Part shown: positions 35,671 to 44,758 of the stretch, piece by piece
Position numbering within the stretch: the first letter of the stretch is position 1
How the letters are laid out: each line of letters starts with the position of its first letter
Assembly: GCF_003208655.1 (NCBI RefSeq)
Contig: NZ_QKLU01000005.1
Span: 154,889 to 218,888 of the forward strand
Length of the DNA: 64,000 nt
Source: Pedobacter nutrimenti
Lineage (GTDB): Bacteria; Bacteroidota; Bacteroidia; Sphingobacteriales; Sphingobacteriaceae
Direction of reading: 5' to 3'
Made by a program: the position numbers and the translations under genes
The notes under the pieces: model-generated
What the model was told of the DNA's origin: nothing
The model's input: the letters and a program-made list of their open reading frames with translations, nothing else
Databases searched by the model: none

Positions 35671-36705
35671 ATGAAAAAGAATAACTACATCCTCCTGATA
35701 TTAATTAGCGGAGTGCTATTTGCCGCCTGCCGCCCGGCTAAACCGGTTGAAAAAACAAACCAGGCCATTTCAGTAAGGGTCATATCGGCGGCAGCCCTTC
35801 ATGAAAGTGAAGCGCTGGAGAGTTCTGGTTTACTTTCTTCCGAGCAGCAAAGCAATCTTTCCTTTAAGGTCGGGGGGATTATTCAGAAAATTCTTGTCAA
35901 GGAAGGGGACCATATTAAAAAAGGACAATTGTTGGCTTTGTTGAACAGAACAGAAGTGGATGCCCAGCTTAATCAGGCAGAAGAAAATTATGCAAAAGCA
36001 AATAGAGATGCAAAGCGGACAGCGAACCTCTTTAGGGACAGTGTAAGTACAAGGGAACAATTGGAAAATACACAAACTGCATTGAACATTGCAAAAAAGC
36101 AATTGGATATTGCCCGTTTCAACAGCAGCCAATCGAACATTATTTCCAATACCGATGGGGTGGTCCTTAAAAAACTGGCAAATGAAGGTGAACAGGTTGC
36201 AGGTGGGGCACCTGTTGTGTATGTCAGCAGCATAGCCAGTAAAGATTGGGTCATCAAATGCGGTATTACAGATAAAGACCGGGCCAGGCTCCAGGGGAAT
36301 GAACGTGCAGAAGTGAGTTTTGATGCCTTTGATCAGAACTTTTCCGGCAAAGTGAAATCTATTGCACAAGGTAGTGACGGCAGTTCAGGTTTATACCAGG
36401 TAGAGATCAGGCTCGAGCCATCTTCAGCTAAATTACTTTCAGGCCTGTTTGCCAAAGTAAAAATCTATCCTTCAGGAAAAACGGACCTATTGTCCCTCCC
36501 TGTGGATGCGCTTGTGGAAGGAAAAAACGATAGTGCGTTCGTCTATACGGCTGTAAGCAATAAAGCCTTTAAAAAAGCAGTTAAAATAGCTTATTTGAAA
36601 GGAGATAAAGCTTTTATATCCGGGGGACTGCTTCCAAACGACCAGGTGATCCGGGAAGGCTCAGCTTACCTGACTGAAGGATCAGCCCTAAAAATTGTTC
36701 AATAA
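35671..36705 (+). CDS. RND efflux periplasmic adaptor (HlyD/MFP family), lipoprotein
   Basis: The ATG at 35671 gives signal MKKNNYILLILISG with lipobox FAAC, so the adaptor is lipid-anchored; an ATG nine bases upstream is also in frame. Segments: barrel-sandwich/lipoyl half (KVGGIIQKILVKEGDHIKKGQ), helical hairpin (LNQAEENYAKANRDAKRTA), second lipoyl half (ISNTDGVVLKKLANEGEQV) and beta-barrel domain. Links TolC to the RND pump. Confidence 0.93.
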   Translation: MKKNNYILLILISGVLFAACRPAKPVEKTNQAISVRVISAAALHESEALESSGLLSSEQQSNLSFKVGGIIQKILVKEGDHIKKGQLLALLNRTEVDAQLNQAEENYAKANRDAKRTANLFRDSVSTREQLENTQTALNIAKKQLDIARFNSSQSNIISNTDGVVLKKLANEGEQVAGGAPVVYVSSIASKDWVIKCGITDKDRARLQGNERAEVSFDAFDQNFSGKVKSIAQGSDGSSGLYQVEIRLEPSSAKLLSGLFAKVKIYPSGKTDLLSLPVDALVEGKNDSAFVYTAVSNKAFKKAVKIAYLKGDKAFISGGLLPNDQVIREGSAYLTEGSALKIVQ

Positions 36706-36721
36706 CCTAAAGATTTCAAAA

Positions 36722-39700
36722 ATGAAATTACCAGAATTTTCTGTCAAAAATTATCAGTTTACCCTTATTGTTTTCATTGCGGTACTGGCTCTTGGGATCT
36801 ATTCTTTACTGACCATGCCAAGGAGTGAGGACCCTGAGGTCCATGCCCCACAGTTTTCAGTAATTGTCGTTTATCCGGGTACCAATCCAAAAGATATTGA
36901 ACAACTGGTGGTTGATCCTATGGAAAAAAAGATCCACGAGCTCGACGACATCAAACATGTGACCACCGACATCAGCAACGGGCTTGCTGTGATGCAGGTC
37001 ATCTATAAATACGGAACCAATCCTGATGATAAATACCAGGAAGTTGTCCGGGAGATCAATAGTCTCAGGGGAGATCTTCCGGCGGATATTTCTGCAATCC
37101 GTATAGAAAAACAAACGCCATCTGATGTGAGTATTTATCAGTATGCCCTGGTTAGTGAAAATGCTTCTAATGCCAGTTTAAAAAAATATGCCAAGGACCT
37201 TAAAGAGCGCCTGGAAAAAATACAGGCTTTAAAAAAAGTCGCTTATGCCGGTGTTCCCGAACATCAGGTAAACGTAAAACTGAACCTGCAAAAAATAGCC
37301 CAGGAAAAACTAACTCAAAATACTATAATTGCGGCCCTGCAAAGTGAAAATGTAAATATCCCGGGAGGAAGCGTAAGCATTGCAGACCGTAAACTGAACA
37401 TTAAAACCAGTGGTAATTACAGCAATCTGGATGAAATTAAAAATACGGTAGTTTATACTGCAAACGGCAAAATTGTTTACCTGAAAGATGTAGCGGATGT
37501 TAGCCTGGGTTATCAGGATGAAACACACCTGACCAGACTCAATGGCTACAGATGTGCTTTTGTAAATGCCAGTCTGAAGGATAAGGAAAACATTATAAGT
37601 GTGCAGGATAAAGTAGAACCTGTAATGGCGAGCTTTAAAAAGACTTTGCCCCATAACATTGATCTGATTAAGGTATTTGACCAGGCAAAAAGTGTGGATG
37701 TGCGGCTTTCCCATTTTACAAGGGATTTTACCATTGCGATTCTGTTGGTGCTGCTCACCCTGCTGCCCCTTGGAACCAGGGCCTCTGTAGTGGTGATGAT
37801 CTCTATTCCACTTTCACTGGCCATAGGACTGACCCTGATGAACCTTCTGGGCTATAACATTAACCAGTTAAGTATTGTAGGGATGATTGTTGCACTGGGT
37901 ATCCTGGTGGACGACAGCATTGTGGTCGTAGAGAATATAGAGCGTTACCTTCGGATGGGATATGGTAAGGTGGAAGCCTCCGTTAAAGCGACTTCACAAA
38001 TCGGTATTGCTGTAGTCGGATGTACGGTATTGCTTATTTTTGCCTTCCTGCCAATAGTATTTCTTCCCGAAGGTGCAGGGGATTTTATCAGGAGCCTGCC
38101 ATTGTCGGTGATTACGACCATTTTGGCCTCCATGATCGTATCTTTAACGGTAGTCCCTTTTCTAGCCAGTATTATCCTTAAGCCTCATGCAAGTGAAGAA
38201 GGAAATTTTTTACTCAGGGCCATGAAAAAAGGAATACACACGACTTATGGAAGAGTGCTTTCCATTGCACTGAATAAACCTTTACCTACCTTACTGATTA
38301 TCGGGGCTATTTTTATAGGCTCCCTGGCTCTTGTGCCCATTATTGGCAGCAGTTTATTTCCAAAGTCAGAAAAACCGATGTTTATGGTCCAGATTGAAAC
38401 CCCGGAGGGCACCAATCTGAAAGCCACCGATAAGGTCACCAGATATGCAGAATCTGTTTTAAAGCAAATCCCGGAAATCAGCTCTTTTGCCTCAAACGTT
38501 GGAAAGGGAAATCCCCGGATCTATTACAATGTAGGCCAGCATAATGAAAGCGAAAATTATGCAGAGATCTTTGTGCAAGTAGAGGGTTTGCATACCAGGG
38601 AAAAAGTAGCTGTAATTGAAAAGCTGAGAAAGAAACTGGAAAATTATCCGGGAGCAAAAATAAAAGTGAAAGATTTTGAACAGGGCCCCCCACAGGAGGC
38701 ACCATTGGCCTACCGGATTTATTCCGATGACCTGACCGCCCTTCGCAAAACCGCATTTGAAATTGCTGCACTGATCAGCAAAGTAGATGGTACCATCTAT
38801 GTAAATAATCCTTTGCTGGTGAAACCAACGGATCTTAAGGTGAGCATCAATAAAGAAAAAGCCGGAGTGCTTGGCGTTGCCTCAGCAGATATAGACCGGA
38901 CAGTCAGGTTGGGTGCTGCAGGACTGAATGTGGCCACTTACCGGGAAGATGCCGGTAAAGCCGATAATTATAATGTGAATGTGTCTATCCCCAGAAATGC
39001 AGAAATACAGGACGTAGGGATGTTTGACCGTTTATATGTTCCTTCGGCTTCAGGGACGAACATCCCTTTCAAAAATGTAGCCTCAGTTGGTTTTGAAAGT
39101 TCACCCAATCAGATCAGGCATTATGATAAGGACCGTTATGTAACCATTTCTGCCTTTGTAAAGCCCGGGTATAATGTACAGCAGCTGGACAAACAGATCA
39201 CAGCGCAGCTGGAAGCATTTAAATTCCCTAAAGGTTTCAGTTTTAAGGTGGCAGGAGAAAAGGAAAGCAAAGAAGAAAGTTTTGGAAATCTGGGCGTGAT
39301 CCTTATTGTTACGGTATTTGGTTTTCTGGGTGTACTGATCCTGGAGTTCAAAACATTTAAAAGCATTCTCATTGTTTTGTCTGTTATTCCTTTGGGGATT
39401 GTGGGCGGATTGATTATGCTCTACTTTGCCGGGGAGACCCTATCCTTCACTGCTACCATTGGTTTTATTGCACTGGTGGGCATAGAAGTGAAAAATTCCC
39501 TGCTGGTGGTCGATTTTACCAACCAGCTGCGTGCCCAGGGCAGGAGCATAGAAGAAGCTATTGTCGAGGCGGGAGAGGTACGTTTTGTACCCATTCTGCT
39601 CACTTCATTAACTGCTATTGGCGGCTTGTTGCCATTGGTTATAGAATATAGTGAACTGTATTCCCCTTTGGCCCTGGTACTTATTGGAGGACTAATCAGT

Positions 39701-39772
39701 TCCACCTTATTGTCCAGACTGGTTACTCCGGTCATGTATAAATTACTGCCGCCCGCTGTTGTGCAGGAATAA
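36722..39772 (+). CDS. RND-family efflux transporter permease
   Basis: About 1016 residues from ATG 36722 (an upstream in-frame ATG at 36695 overlaps the adaptor gene). Twelve membrane segments with two large periplasmic loops. TM4 contains GILVDDSIVVVENIE with the paired Asp residues used for proton translocation in the HAE/multidrug group. Heavy-metal (CzcA) proteins differ there, so drugs or other small organic molecules are the likelier substrate. Third gene of the TetR-controlled operon. Confidence 0.94.
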   Translation: MKLPEFSVKNYQFTLIVFIAVLALGIYSLLTMPRSEDPEVHAPQFSVIVVYPGTNPKDIEQLVVDPMEKKIHELDDIKHVTTDISNGLAVMQVIYKYGTNPDDKYQEVVREINSLRGDLPADISAIRIEKQTPSDVSIYQYALVSENASNASLKKYAKDLKERLEKIQALKKVAYAGVPEHQVNVKLNLQKIAQEKLTQNTIIAALQSENVNIPGGSVSIADRKLNIKTSGNYSNLDEIKNTVVYTANGKIVYLKDVADVSLGYQDETHLTRLNGYRCAFVNASLKDKENIISVQDKVEPVMASFKKTLPHNIDLIKVFDQAKSVDVRLSHFTRDFTIAILLVLLTLLPLGTRASVVVMISIPLSLAIGLTLMNLLGYNINQLSIVGMIVALGILVDDSIVVVENIERYLRMGYGKVEASVKATSQIGIAVVGCTVLLIFAFLPIVFLPEGAGDFIRSLPLSVITTILASMIVSLTVVPFLASIILKPHASEEGNFLLRAMKKGIHTTYGRVLSIALNKPLPTLLIIGAIFIGSLALVPIIGSSLFPKSEKPMFMVQIETPEGTNLKATDKVTRYAESVLKQIPEISSFASNVGKGNPRIYYNVGQHNESENYAEIFVQVEGLHTREKVAVIEKLRKKLENYPGAKIKVKDFEQGPPQEAPLAYRIYSDDLTALRKTAFEIAALISKVDGTIYVNNPLLVKPTDLKVSINKEKAGVLGVASADIDRTVRLGAAGLNVATYREDAGKADNYNVNVSIPRNAEIQDVGMFDRLYVPSASGTNIPFKNVASVGFESSPNQIRHYDKDRYVTISAFVKPGYNVQQLDKQITAQLEAFKFPKGFSFKVAGEKESKEESFGNLGVILIVTVFGFLGVLILEFKTFKSILIVLSVIPLGIVGGLIMLYFAGETLSFTATIGFIALVGIEVKNSLLVVDFTNQLRAQGRSIEEAIVEAGEVRFVPILLTSLTAIGGLLPLVIEYSELYSPLALVLIGGLISSTLLSRLVTPVMYKLLPPAVVQE

Positions 39773-39792
39773 ACAGCCGGCTTTAAAAGAAG

Positions 39793-39827
39793 AAAACCGC
39801 TTTCTGGGTTGCAGAAAGCGGTTTTTT
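39793..39827. terminator. terminator between the efflux operon and the GH18 gene
   Basis: AAAACCGCTTTCT (39793-39805) pairs with AGAAAGCGGTTTT (39813-39825), 7-base loop, T run on the plus strand and A run upstream. Serves converging transcripts. Confidence 0.82.
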
Positions 39828-39846
39828 GTTTTCAACAGGGATAGAT

Positions 39847-40815
39847 CTAGGGTGTATAAGTAGTGGCACTGCCATGCAGGGCCTGTGATATTCCGGAAAG
39901 ATAGGTGTGGCTGTCGTTATTGGTGAGGTTGTAATACAAATAAATGCCATAATTATTGCTGACAGTCTGGGTAGCCAGTGAATTTGCTGTAGATGAACTG
40001 GTGCTCGCAATGTCAATGGCAGCCGGTCCTAAATTACTTTTGGCCAGTCCGGGTACATTGGGTACCGAATAAGTACCGTAATTGGCATTCCAACTGTAAT
40101 CTACTTTAGAACCAACTGTTACCCCATTATAGGAAAGTCGTGAAGCCGCAGGACCATAATAATAAAAAGAAATAATCTTGCCCGGCATGAGTTGTCTTAA
40201 TGCAGTGACCAGATAGACAAATGAACTTGAATTTGGTTGTCCGGTACCATTGGTGCCGTAATCTGCATATTCGTCATCAAAATCAATTCCGTCCAGACCA
40301 TAAGTGGTCACTGCATCGCTTAATTGCTGGGCAAATGCCTGCGCAGCAGCCTGATTCGGGAAGTTAGAAATTCCTGCACCCTGGTGATTTCCCAGAATAG
40401 ACAATAAAACCTTAATCCCCTTGCTTTGCAGCGATTGAATATAGGTTGCTTTATTGTTTAAAACATTGGTCACCTGTGGATTAAAAAACAAAACGGCTTT
40501 TTTGGTACTGGTGTTGTAATTGATATTGGCTGCAAAGATAATTGCAATATCAAATAGTTGTTGTCCACCTGTGCTTAGGGTATACTTGCCGACATTGCGC
40601 AGGTCATTGCTGTTGACCTCTACATAGCAAACTCCTTTAGGGCCTGTTTTTGCAATGAGCAGGGCATTGGGGACCGCTTGGCCTGTGGCAGCACTGCCCG
40701 GCGCAATTGCTGTGGCGTTTTGACTGCTTTCTTTTTTACAGGAAGAAAGCAACATTAAAACGATCGCTGTGGTTGAAACAGCAACCATTTTAAGGGATGA
40801 TTTTGTGTTTTTCAT
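39847..40815 (-). CDS. GH18 endo-beta-N-acetylglucosaminidase-like lipoprotein
   Basis: 322 residues from the ATG at 40815. Signal with lipobox LLSSC at ~22-26. GH18 barrel: LLSILGNHQGAG as the conserved strand 3 and LDGIDFDDEYADYG in which Glu182 is the expected acid and the Asp residues activate the N-acetyl group. Similarity in motif layout is to Endo H/F-type enzymes, which cut between the two core GlcNAc units of N-glycans. Last gene of the minus-strand locus after GH92, consistent with high-mannose N-glycan removal from glycoproteins. A chitinase is the main alternative. Confidence 0.85.
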   Translation of the reverse strand: MKNTKSSLKMVAVSTTAIVLMLLSSCKKESSQNATAIAPGSAATGQAVPNALLIAKTGPKGVCYVEVNSNDLRNVGKYTLSTGGQQLFDIAIIFAANINYNTSTKKAVLFFNPQVTNVLNNKATYIQSLQSKGIKVLLSILGNHQGAGISNFPNQAAAQAFAQQLSDAVTTYGLDGIDFDDEYADYGTNGTGQPNSSSFVYLVTALRQLMPGKIISFYYYGPAASRLSYNGVTVGSKVDYSWNANYGTYSVPNVPGLAKSNLGPAAIDIASTSSSTANSLATQTVSNNYGIYLYYNLTNNDSHTYLSGISQALHGSATTYTP

Positions 40816-40843
40816 GTTGTTCATTTTAGGTATAAGGATTTGG

Positions 40844-43036
40844 TTATTTCAGTTTTGGCTGTGGTCCCATGGTAAATTCGAGCAAACCTCCCTTCATCAG
40901 TTCCTGGTGGGTGATAGAATGGGCTTTATAAGCTTTTCCATTTAACTTTACCTGCTGGATATAGATGTTTTTTTTACTATTGTTTAATGCCCTGATGACA
41001 AACTTTCCTGAAGGTATCCTAATGCGGACTTCATCTGCAGAAGGACTGCCAAACTCATAAACGCCACTTGCCGGGTTCATGGGATACAGGCCTGCCATGC
41101 TCCACACCGCCCAGGCGCTCATCTGTCCACAATCTTCATTGCCAGCGTAACCATCAGGCGCATCATGATACATGGAATCTACGATCATTCTAACCCTTTG
41201 TTGCGTTTTCCAGGGCTGGCCAGCTTCATTGTACATATAGGCAATGTGATGGCTGGGCTCATTTCCATGTGCATATTGCCCAATCATTCCACTGACATCA
41301 GGCGACTGATTTGACCCAGTCATTTTTGAACTGACACTAAACAAGGAGTCTAGTTTTTTTACAAAATTTTCAGTACTGCCATACATCACGGCAAGGCCTT
41401 TGACATCCTGAGGAACAAAAAAAGTATGCTGCCAGGCATTTCCTTCAGTAAACATGGCTTTATCCGGATCATGTTCTGAATAATAGGGATCAAAAGGAAT
41501 CACCCAGGAACCATCAGAATTTTTAGCCCTGGCAAAGCCAGTTTTGGTATCAAAAAGTGGTTTCCAGTAGGCAGAACGTTTCATAAACAGTTCATAGTCT
41601 TTTGGGAAACCCAGTTTTTTGGCGACCTGGGCAATACACCAGTCGTCATAGGCATATTCTAATGTGATCGTTACACTGCTGCCATACTTATCCTGGGGCA
41701 GATAACCATAGGTTCTGTAGAAATTACTGCCCCTGATGTTTTGCATGGCACTTTTTTTCATGGCCTGATAAGCCAGTTGCGGGTCAATTCCTCTGATGTC
41801 TTTTAAAATTGCATCTGCCAGTACGGGTACTGCGTGGTAACCGGTCATGGTATTGGTCTCGTCCGAACTCAGGTCCCATACAGGCAACAAGCCATTTTCT
41901 TTATAAAAAGCCAGCATGGTATTCAACATTCCGGCATAACGTTCTTTTTGGGTAATGGTAAATAAAGGGTTCAGGGCACGAAAAGTATCCCATAAGGAAT
42001 AGACGGTATAGCGTTGTTGTCCGGCTGGCATTTGGTGAATTTCCCCTTTAGCGTTCTGATAGGTCCCGTCTGCATCTGAATAAAGGGTAGGAGCAATACA
42101 GGTATGGTACAAGGCGGTGTAGAAAACACGTTTTAGTTTAAGGTCATTGCTGAGGATCTGTACTTTAGAGAGTTCCTTTTCCCATTTGGCTTCTGCCTGT
42201 TGTTTTGCTTTTTCAAAATTCCACCCTTTAATTTCTGCCAAAGCCAAAAGGGCCTTGTCTGTATTTACAGTTGATAAGGCAACTTTCATCCGGATGTCTT
42301 TTTGCGTTGCAAAAACGAGCTGGGCTAAAACCGAACTGCCTTTAACTTCTATTGCAGCAGGTAGTCCATCGGCCTGTAAAACCAGCTTTTTAAAAGCAAC
42401 AGAAGTTCTCAGTGCAAAATAAACCCTTTGTGTTTTTGCCCAGCCTGTTGAATAGCGGTAACCAATCAGGGTACTGTCATTGAGCTGCCTGACAAAAGCT
42501 TCAGTTGGTTTGTCCCAATTGATGTGGTAGCCCAGATCGATTTTAATTACAGGATTTGTTTTTGCCGGGAAACTATAATGGTGCAAGCCACAACGTTCTG
42601 AGGCCGTCAGACTTACCTGGATACCATTGTCCAGTTTAACCTGGTAATAGCCTGGACTGGCCTTTTCATTTTTATGGTCAAAGCTCACCAGCCCGTAATC
42701 ACTGGTGTCCCTGGTCAGCCTGGTTTGGGGCATTACAGAAATATCATACCAGTCACCAATACCTGTGCCGCTTAAATGCATATGGCTAAAACCCGTAATA
42801 TTGTGGTCGCTGTAATGATAACCACTGGTCCAGTCCCATGCTGAGGTTCCTTTTTTGGGGTTGTCGGGGCTAAGCTGTACCATCCCAAAAGGCACCGTTG
42901 CCCCTGGAAAGGTATGGCCATGACCACCAGTTCCAATAAAAGGGTCTACGTATTGGGTCAGTTTAGTTTGCGCATGCAAAGCCAAAGCAGGCAAGAGGGC
43001 AGCAAAGAATAAAAGATGTTTATAGATTTTTTTCAT
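40844..43036 (-). CDS. GH92 exo-alpha-mannosidase, secreted
   Basis: 730 residues, signal peptide ending ALHAQ. GH92 signatures: VDPFIGTGGHGHTFPGA, ITGFSHMHLSGTG, ETNTMTGYHAVPVL, EGNAWQHTFFVPQD and GNEDCGQMSAWAVWSMAGLYP. These calcium-dependent enzymes remove alpha-1,2- or other alpha-linked mannose from N-glycans by inversion. Downstream of SusC/SusD and upstream (28 bp) of the GH18 gene, in a probable high-mannose N-glycan operon. Confidence 0.94.
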   Translation of the reverse strand: MKKIYKHLLFFAALLPALALHAQTKLTQYVDPFIGTGGHGHTFPGATVPFGMVQLSPDNPKKGTSAWDWTSGYHYSDHNITGFSHMHLSGTGIGDWYDISVMPQTRLTRDTSDYGLVSFDHKNEKASPGYYQVKLDNGIQVSLTASERCGLHHYSFPAKTNPVIKIDLGYHINWDKPTEAFVRQLNDSTLIGYRYSTGWAKTQRVYFALRTSVAFKKLVLQADGLPAAIEVKGSSVLAQLVFATQKDIRMKVALSTVNTDKALLALAEIKGWNFEKAKQQAEAKWEKELSKVQILSNDLKLKRVFYTALYHTCIAPTLYSDADGTYQNAKGEIHQMPAGQQRYTVYSLWDTFRALNPLFTITQKERYAGMLNTMLAFYKENGLLPVWDLSSDETNTMTGYHAVPVLADAILKDIRGIDPQLAYQAMKKSAMQNIRGSNFYRTYGYLPQDKYGSSVTITLEYAYDDWCIAQVAKKLGFPKDYELFMKRSAYWKPLFDTKTGFARAKNSDGSWVIPFDPYYSEHDPDKAMFTEGNAWQHTFFVPQDVKGLAVMYGSTENFVKKLDSLFSVSSKMTGSNQSPDVSGMIGQYAHGNEPSHHIAYMYNEAGQPWKTQQRVRMIVDSMYHDAPDGYAGNEDCGQMSAWAVWSMAGLYPMNPASGVYEFGSPSADEVRIRIPSGKFVIRALNNSKKNIYIQQVKLNGKAYKAHSITHQELMKGGLLEFTMGPQPKLK

Positions 43037-43070
43037 GAAGGCCGGTTTAGGTTTTTATAGGGCTTCTAAC

Positions 43071-43103
43071 ACAAAAAGCGGTCTGTTTAGGACCGCTTTT
43101 TGT
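43071..43103 (-). terminator. hairpin between SusD and GH92, probable partial terminator
   Basis: ACAAAAAGCGGTC (43071-43083) and GACCGCTTTTTGT (43091-43103) pair perfectly with a 7-base loop. On the minus strand the 3' arm is U-rich. Such hairpins after susD often reduce enzyme transcript relative to susCD. Confidence 0.7.
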
Positions 43104-43109
43104 ATCTGT

Positions 43110-44741
43110 TTATAGATTTTTATTTGGTACGTCCCACCAAAGTCTGGTGCCTCCGTTATCTGCGCCACCACCGAGTAAAGCAATTGCTTTTTGAACTTCG
43201 GCAGTATTGCTTTTGTATTCATCATCAGAAAAAGGTAATCTTCTGATCTGCGTTTGAGTACTGATCAGCCCACCACTGGCATTGTTGACCACCGGGAATA
43301 TTTTAGGAAAACCTGTACGTCTGAATTCAGACCAGGCTTCTTGTCCATCAGGGTAAATGGCAATCCATTTTTGTGTGATGATTTTTTCTAATTTAACCTG
43401 CTTGGAAGCCGCTTCGTCCCATTTTATGGTCGTTGTACTTAATAATGGAGAACCCGCGGCAACGTTATTTGCTGTAACACCTGTTGGATCGGTATAGCTG
43501 GCCTGTGTACTGCTGTTGTCGGCAATATAGGCATCCACACCGTTTAGTCCGTATTGTCCAAAGGACAATCTGATTCCCTGTTCGTAAAAAGATTGAGCAG
43601 AACCACCCATGTTCCAGTTCCTTAACGCACCTTCTGCCCGTAAAAAGGCAACCTCCGCTGCACACATGTACTGTACAGGGGTGTTTTCATTTAGATTAAC
43701 AGAATAAGTCCTGGTTTCATAGGTTTTATTGTTCATCACAATACCGGTCCTGAGGCCTTTGAAATCACCTACAACTCCATCGTATTTAAAGCCCGCACTC
43801 GGATTGATCTGAAAATATTTTGGTAAGCGGGGGTCATTAAAGCCTTTAAGGATGGATTCGATAGAGGCGTTCATACGGGAATTGTTGTAATCAATATCTG
43901 CAACCCTTAAACCATTATTGGTCACCACACCTTTTCCACCGACTACCAGGGCATTATCTGCCTGGGTGGTTAAAAGACCATATGGATTTTTTACTGCCTC
44001 TTCTGCTTTGGTTTGGGCCAAGCCCGGATTAATGTAAGCAATACGGATGGCCAGGCGTAGTTTTAATGAATTTGCAAACTTAATCCATTGTTTGTAATCG
44101 CCATTGTATACCAAATCAAATTTAGCCAAAGTATTGTCTGAAGGGTTTTTAACCACATAATCGCTCAGGACTTTAATCGCATTGTCCAGTTCCTGAAAAA
44201 AGGTATTGTAAACGGTTTCCTGGCTGTCATAAGGAGTAACCAAAGCATTAACACCAAATTTACTGTAAGGAATAGGGCCATAAATATCGGTCACCCGGTG
44301 CATGCCTTCTACTTTTATAATATCCGATACGGCGATAACCTGGGCGCCTGAGGCAAAGCTTTTTAAAGCTTTCCAGTTTCCCATAATTCCTTCATAAGCC
44401 ACTTTAAATGGCCAGGTATTCCAGCCTACATTTAAATTGTAATTGGCATTACTCTGGTCCCCGAATCCAACAGGTGCAAAATATCCTGAAAATGCATCTG
44501 CATTTAGGTTTTGTTGGACCTGATACTTCCAGTCGTCTTTTTTAAAGTTATAAAATACATTGACCTGCATGGTCGGAATAAATGTACCGGCCCCCAGATT
44601 GTCCTTTTTCAGGTCGTCAGGACTTAATGCGTTTGGATTTGTATTGTACAAATCATAGTTTTTTCTACAAGCGCTAAATAGCACTACAAGCATCAACGCA
44701 AAAATTGCGGTTGGCTTACTGAATATATTTAAGTGTTTCAT
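43110..44741 (-). CDS. SusD/RagB-family surface glycan-binding lipoprotein
   Basis: 543 residues, signal with lipobox LFSAC at ~20-24 and N-terminal DLYNTNPNALSPDDL. Helical TPR-like SusD fold: MHRVTDIYGPIPYSKFG, FANSLKLRLAIRIAYINP, AEVAFLRAEGALRNWN and a C-terminal LWWDVPNKNL. It caps the SusC channel encoded 17 bp upstream and binds the glycan at the cell surface; belongs to the SusD-like-2 group by motif layout. Confidence 0.94.
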   Translation of the reverse strand: MKHLNIFSKPTAIFALMLVVLFSACRKNYDLYNTNPNALSPDDLKKDNLGAGTFIPTMQVNVFYNFKKDDWKYQVQQNLNADAFSGYFAPVGFGDQSNANYNLNVGWNTWPFKVAYEGIMGNWKALKSFASGAQVIAVSDIIKVEGMHRVTDIYGPIPYSKFGVNALVTPYDSQETVYNTFFQELDNAIKVLSDYVVKNPSDNTLAKFDLVYNGDYKQWIKFANSLKLRLAIRIAYINPGLAQTKAEEAVKNPYGLLTTQADNALVVGGKGVVTNNGLRVADIDYNNSRMNASIESILKGFNDPRLPKYFQINPSAGFKYDGVVGDFKGLRTGIVMNNKTYETRTYSVNLNENTPVQYMCAAEVAFLRAEGALRNWNMGGSAQSFYEQGIRLSFGQYGLNGVDAYIADNSSTQASYTDPTGVTANNVAAGSPLLSTTTIKWDEAASKQVKLEKIITQKWIAIYPDGQEAWSEFRRTGFPKIFPVVNNASGGLISTQTQIRRLPFSDDEYKSNTAEVQKAIALLGGGADNGGTRLWWDVPNKNL

Positions 44742-44758
44742 CTGTTTGTCTTTAGGTA

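Noticed and set aside
35830-36369. 179-codon minus-strand frame
   Set aside because: Wholly inside the periplasmic adaptor gene; Cys- and Phe-rich composition typical of antisense reading.
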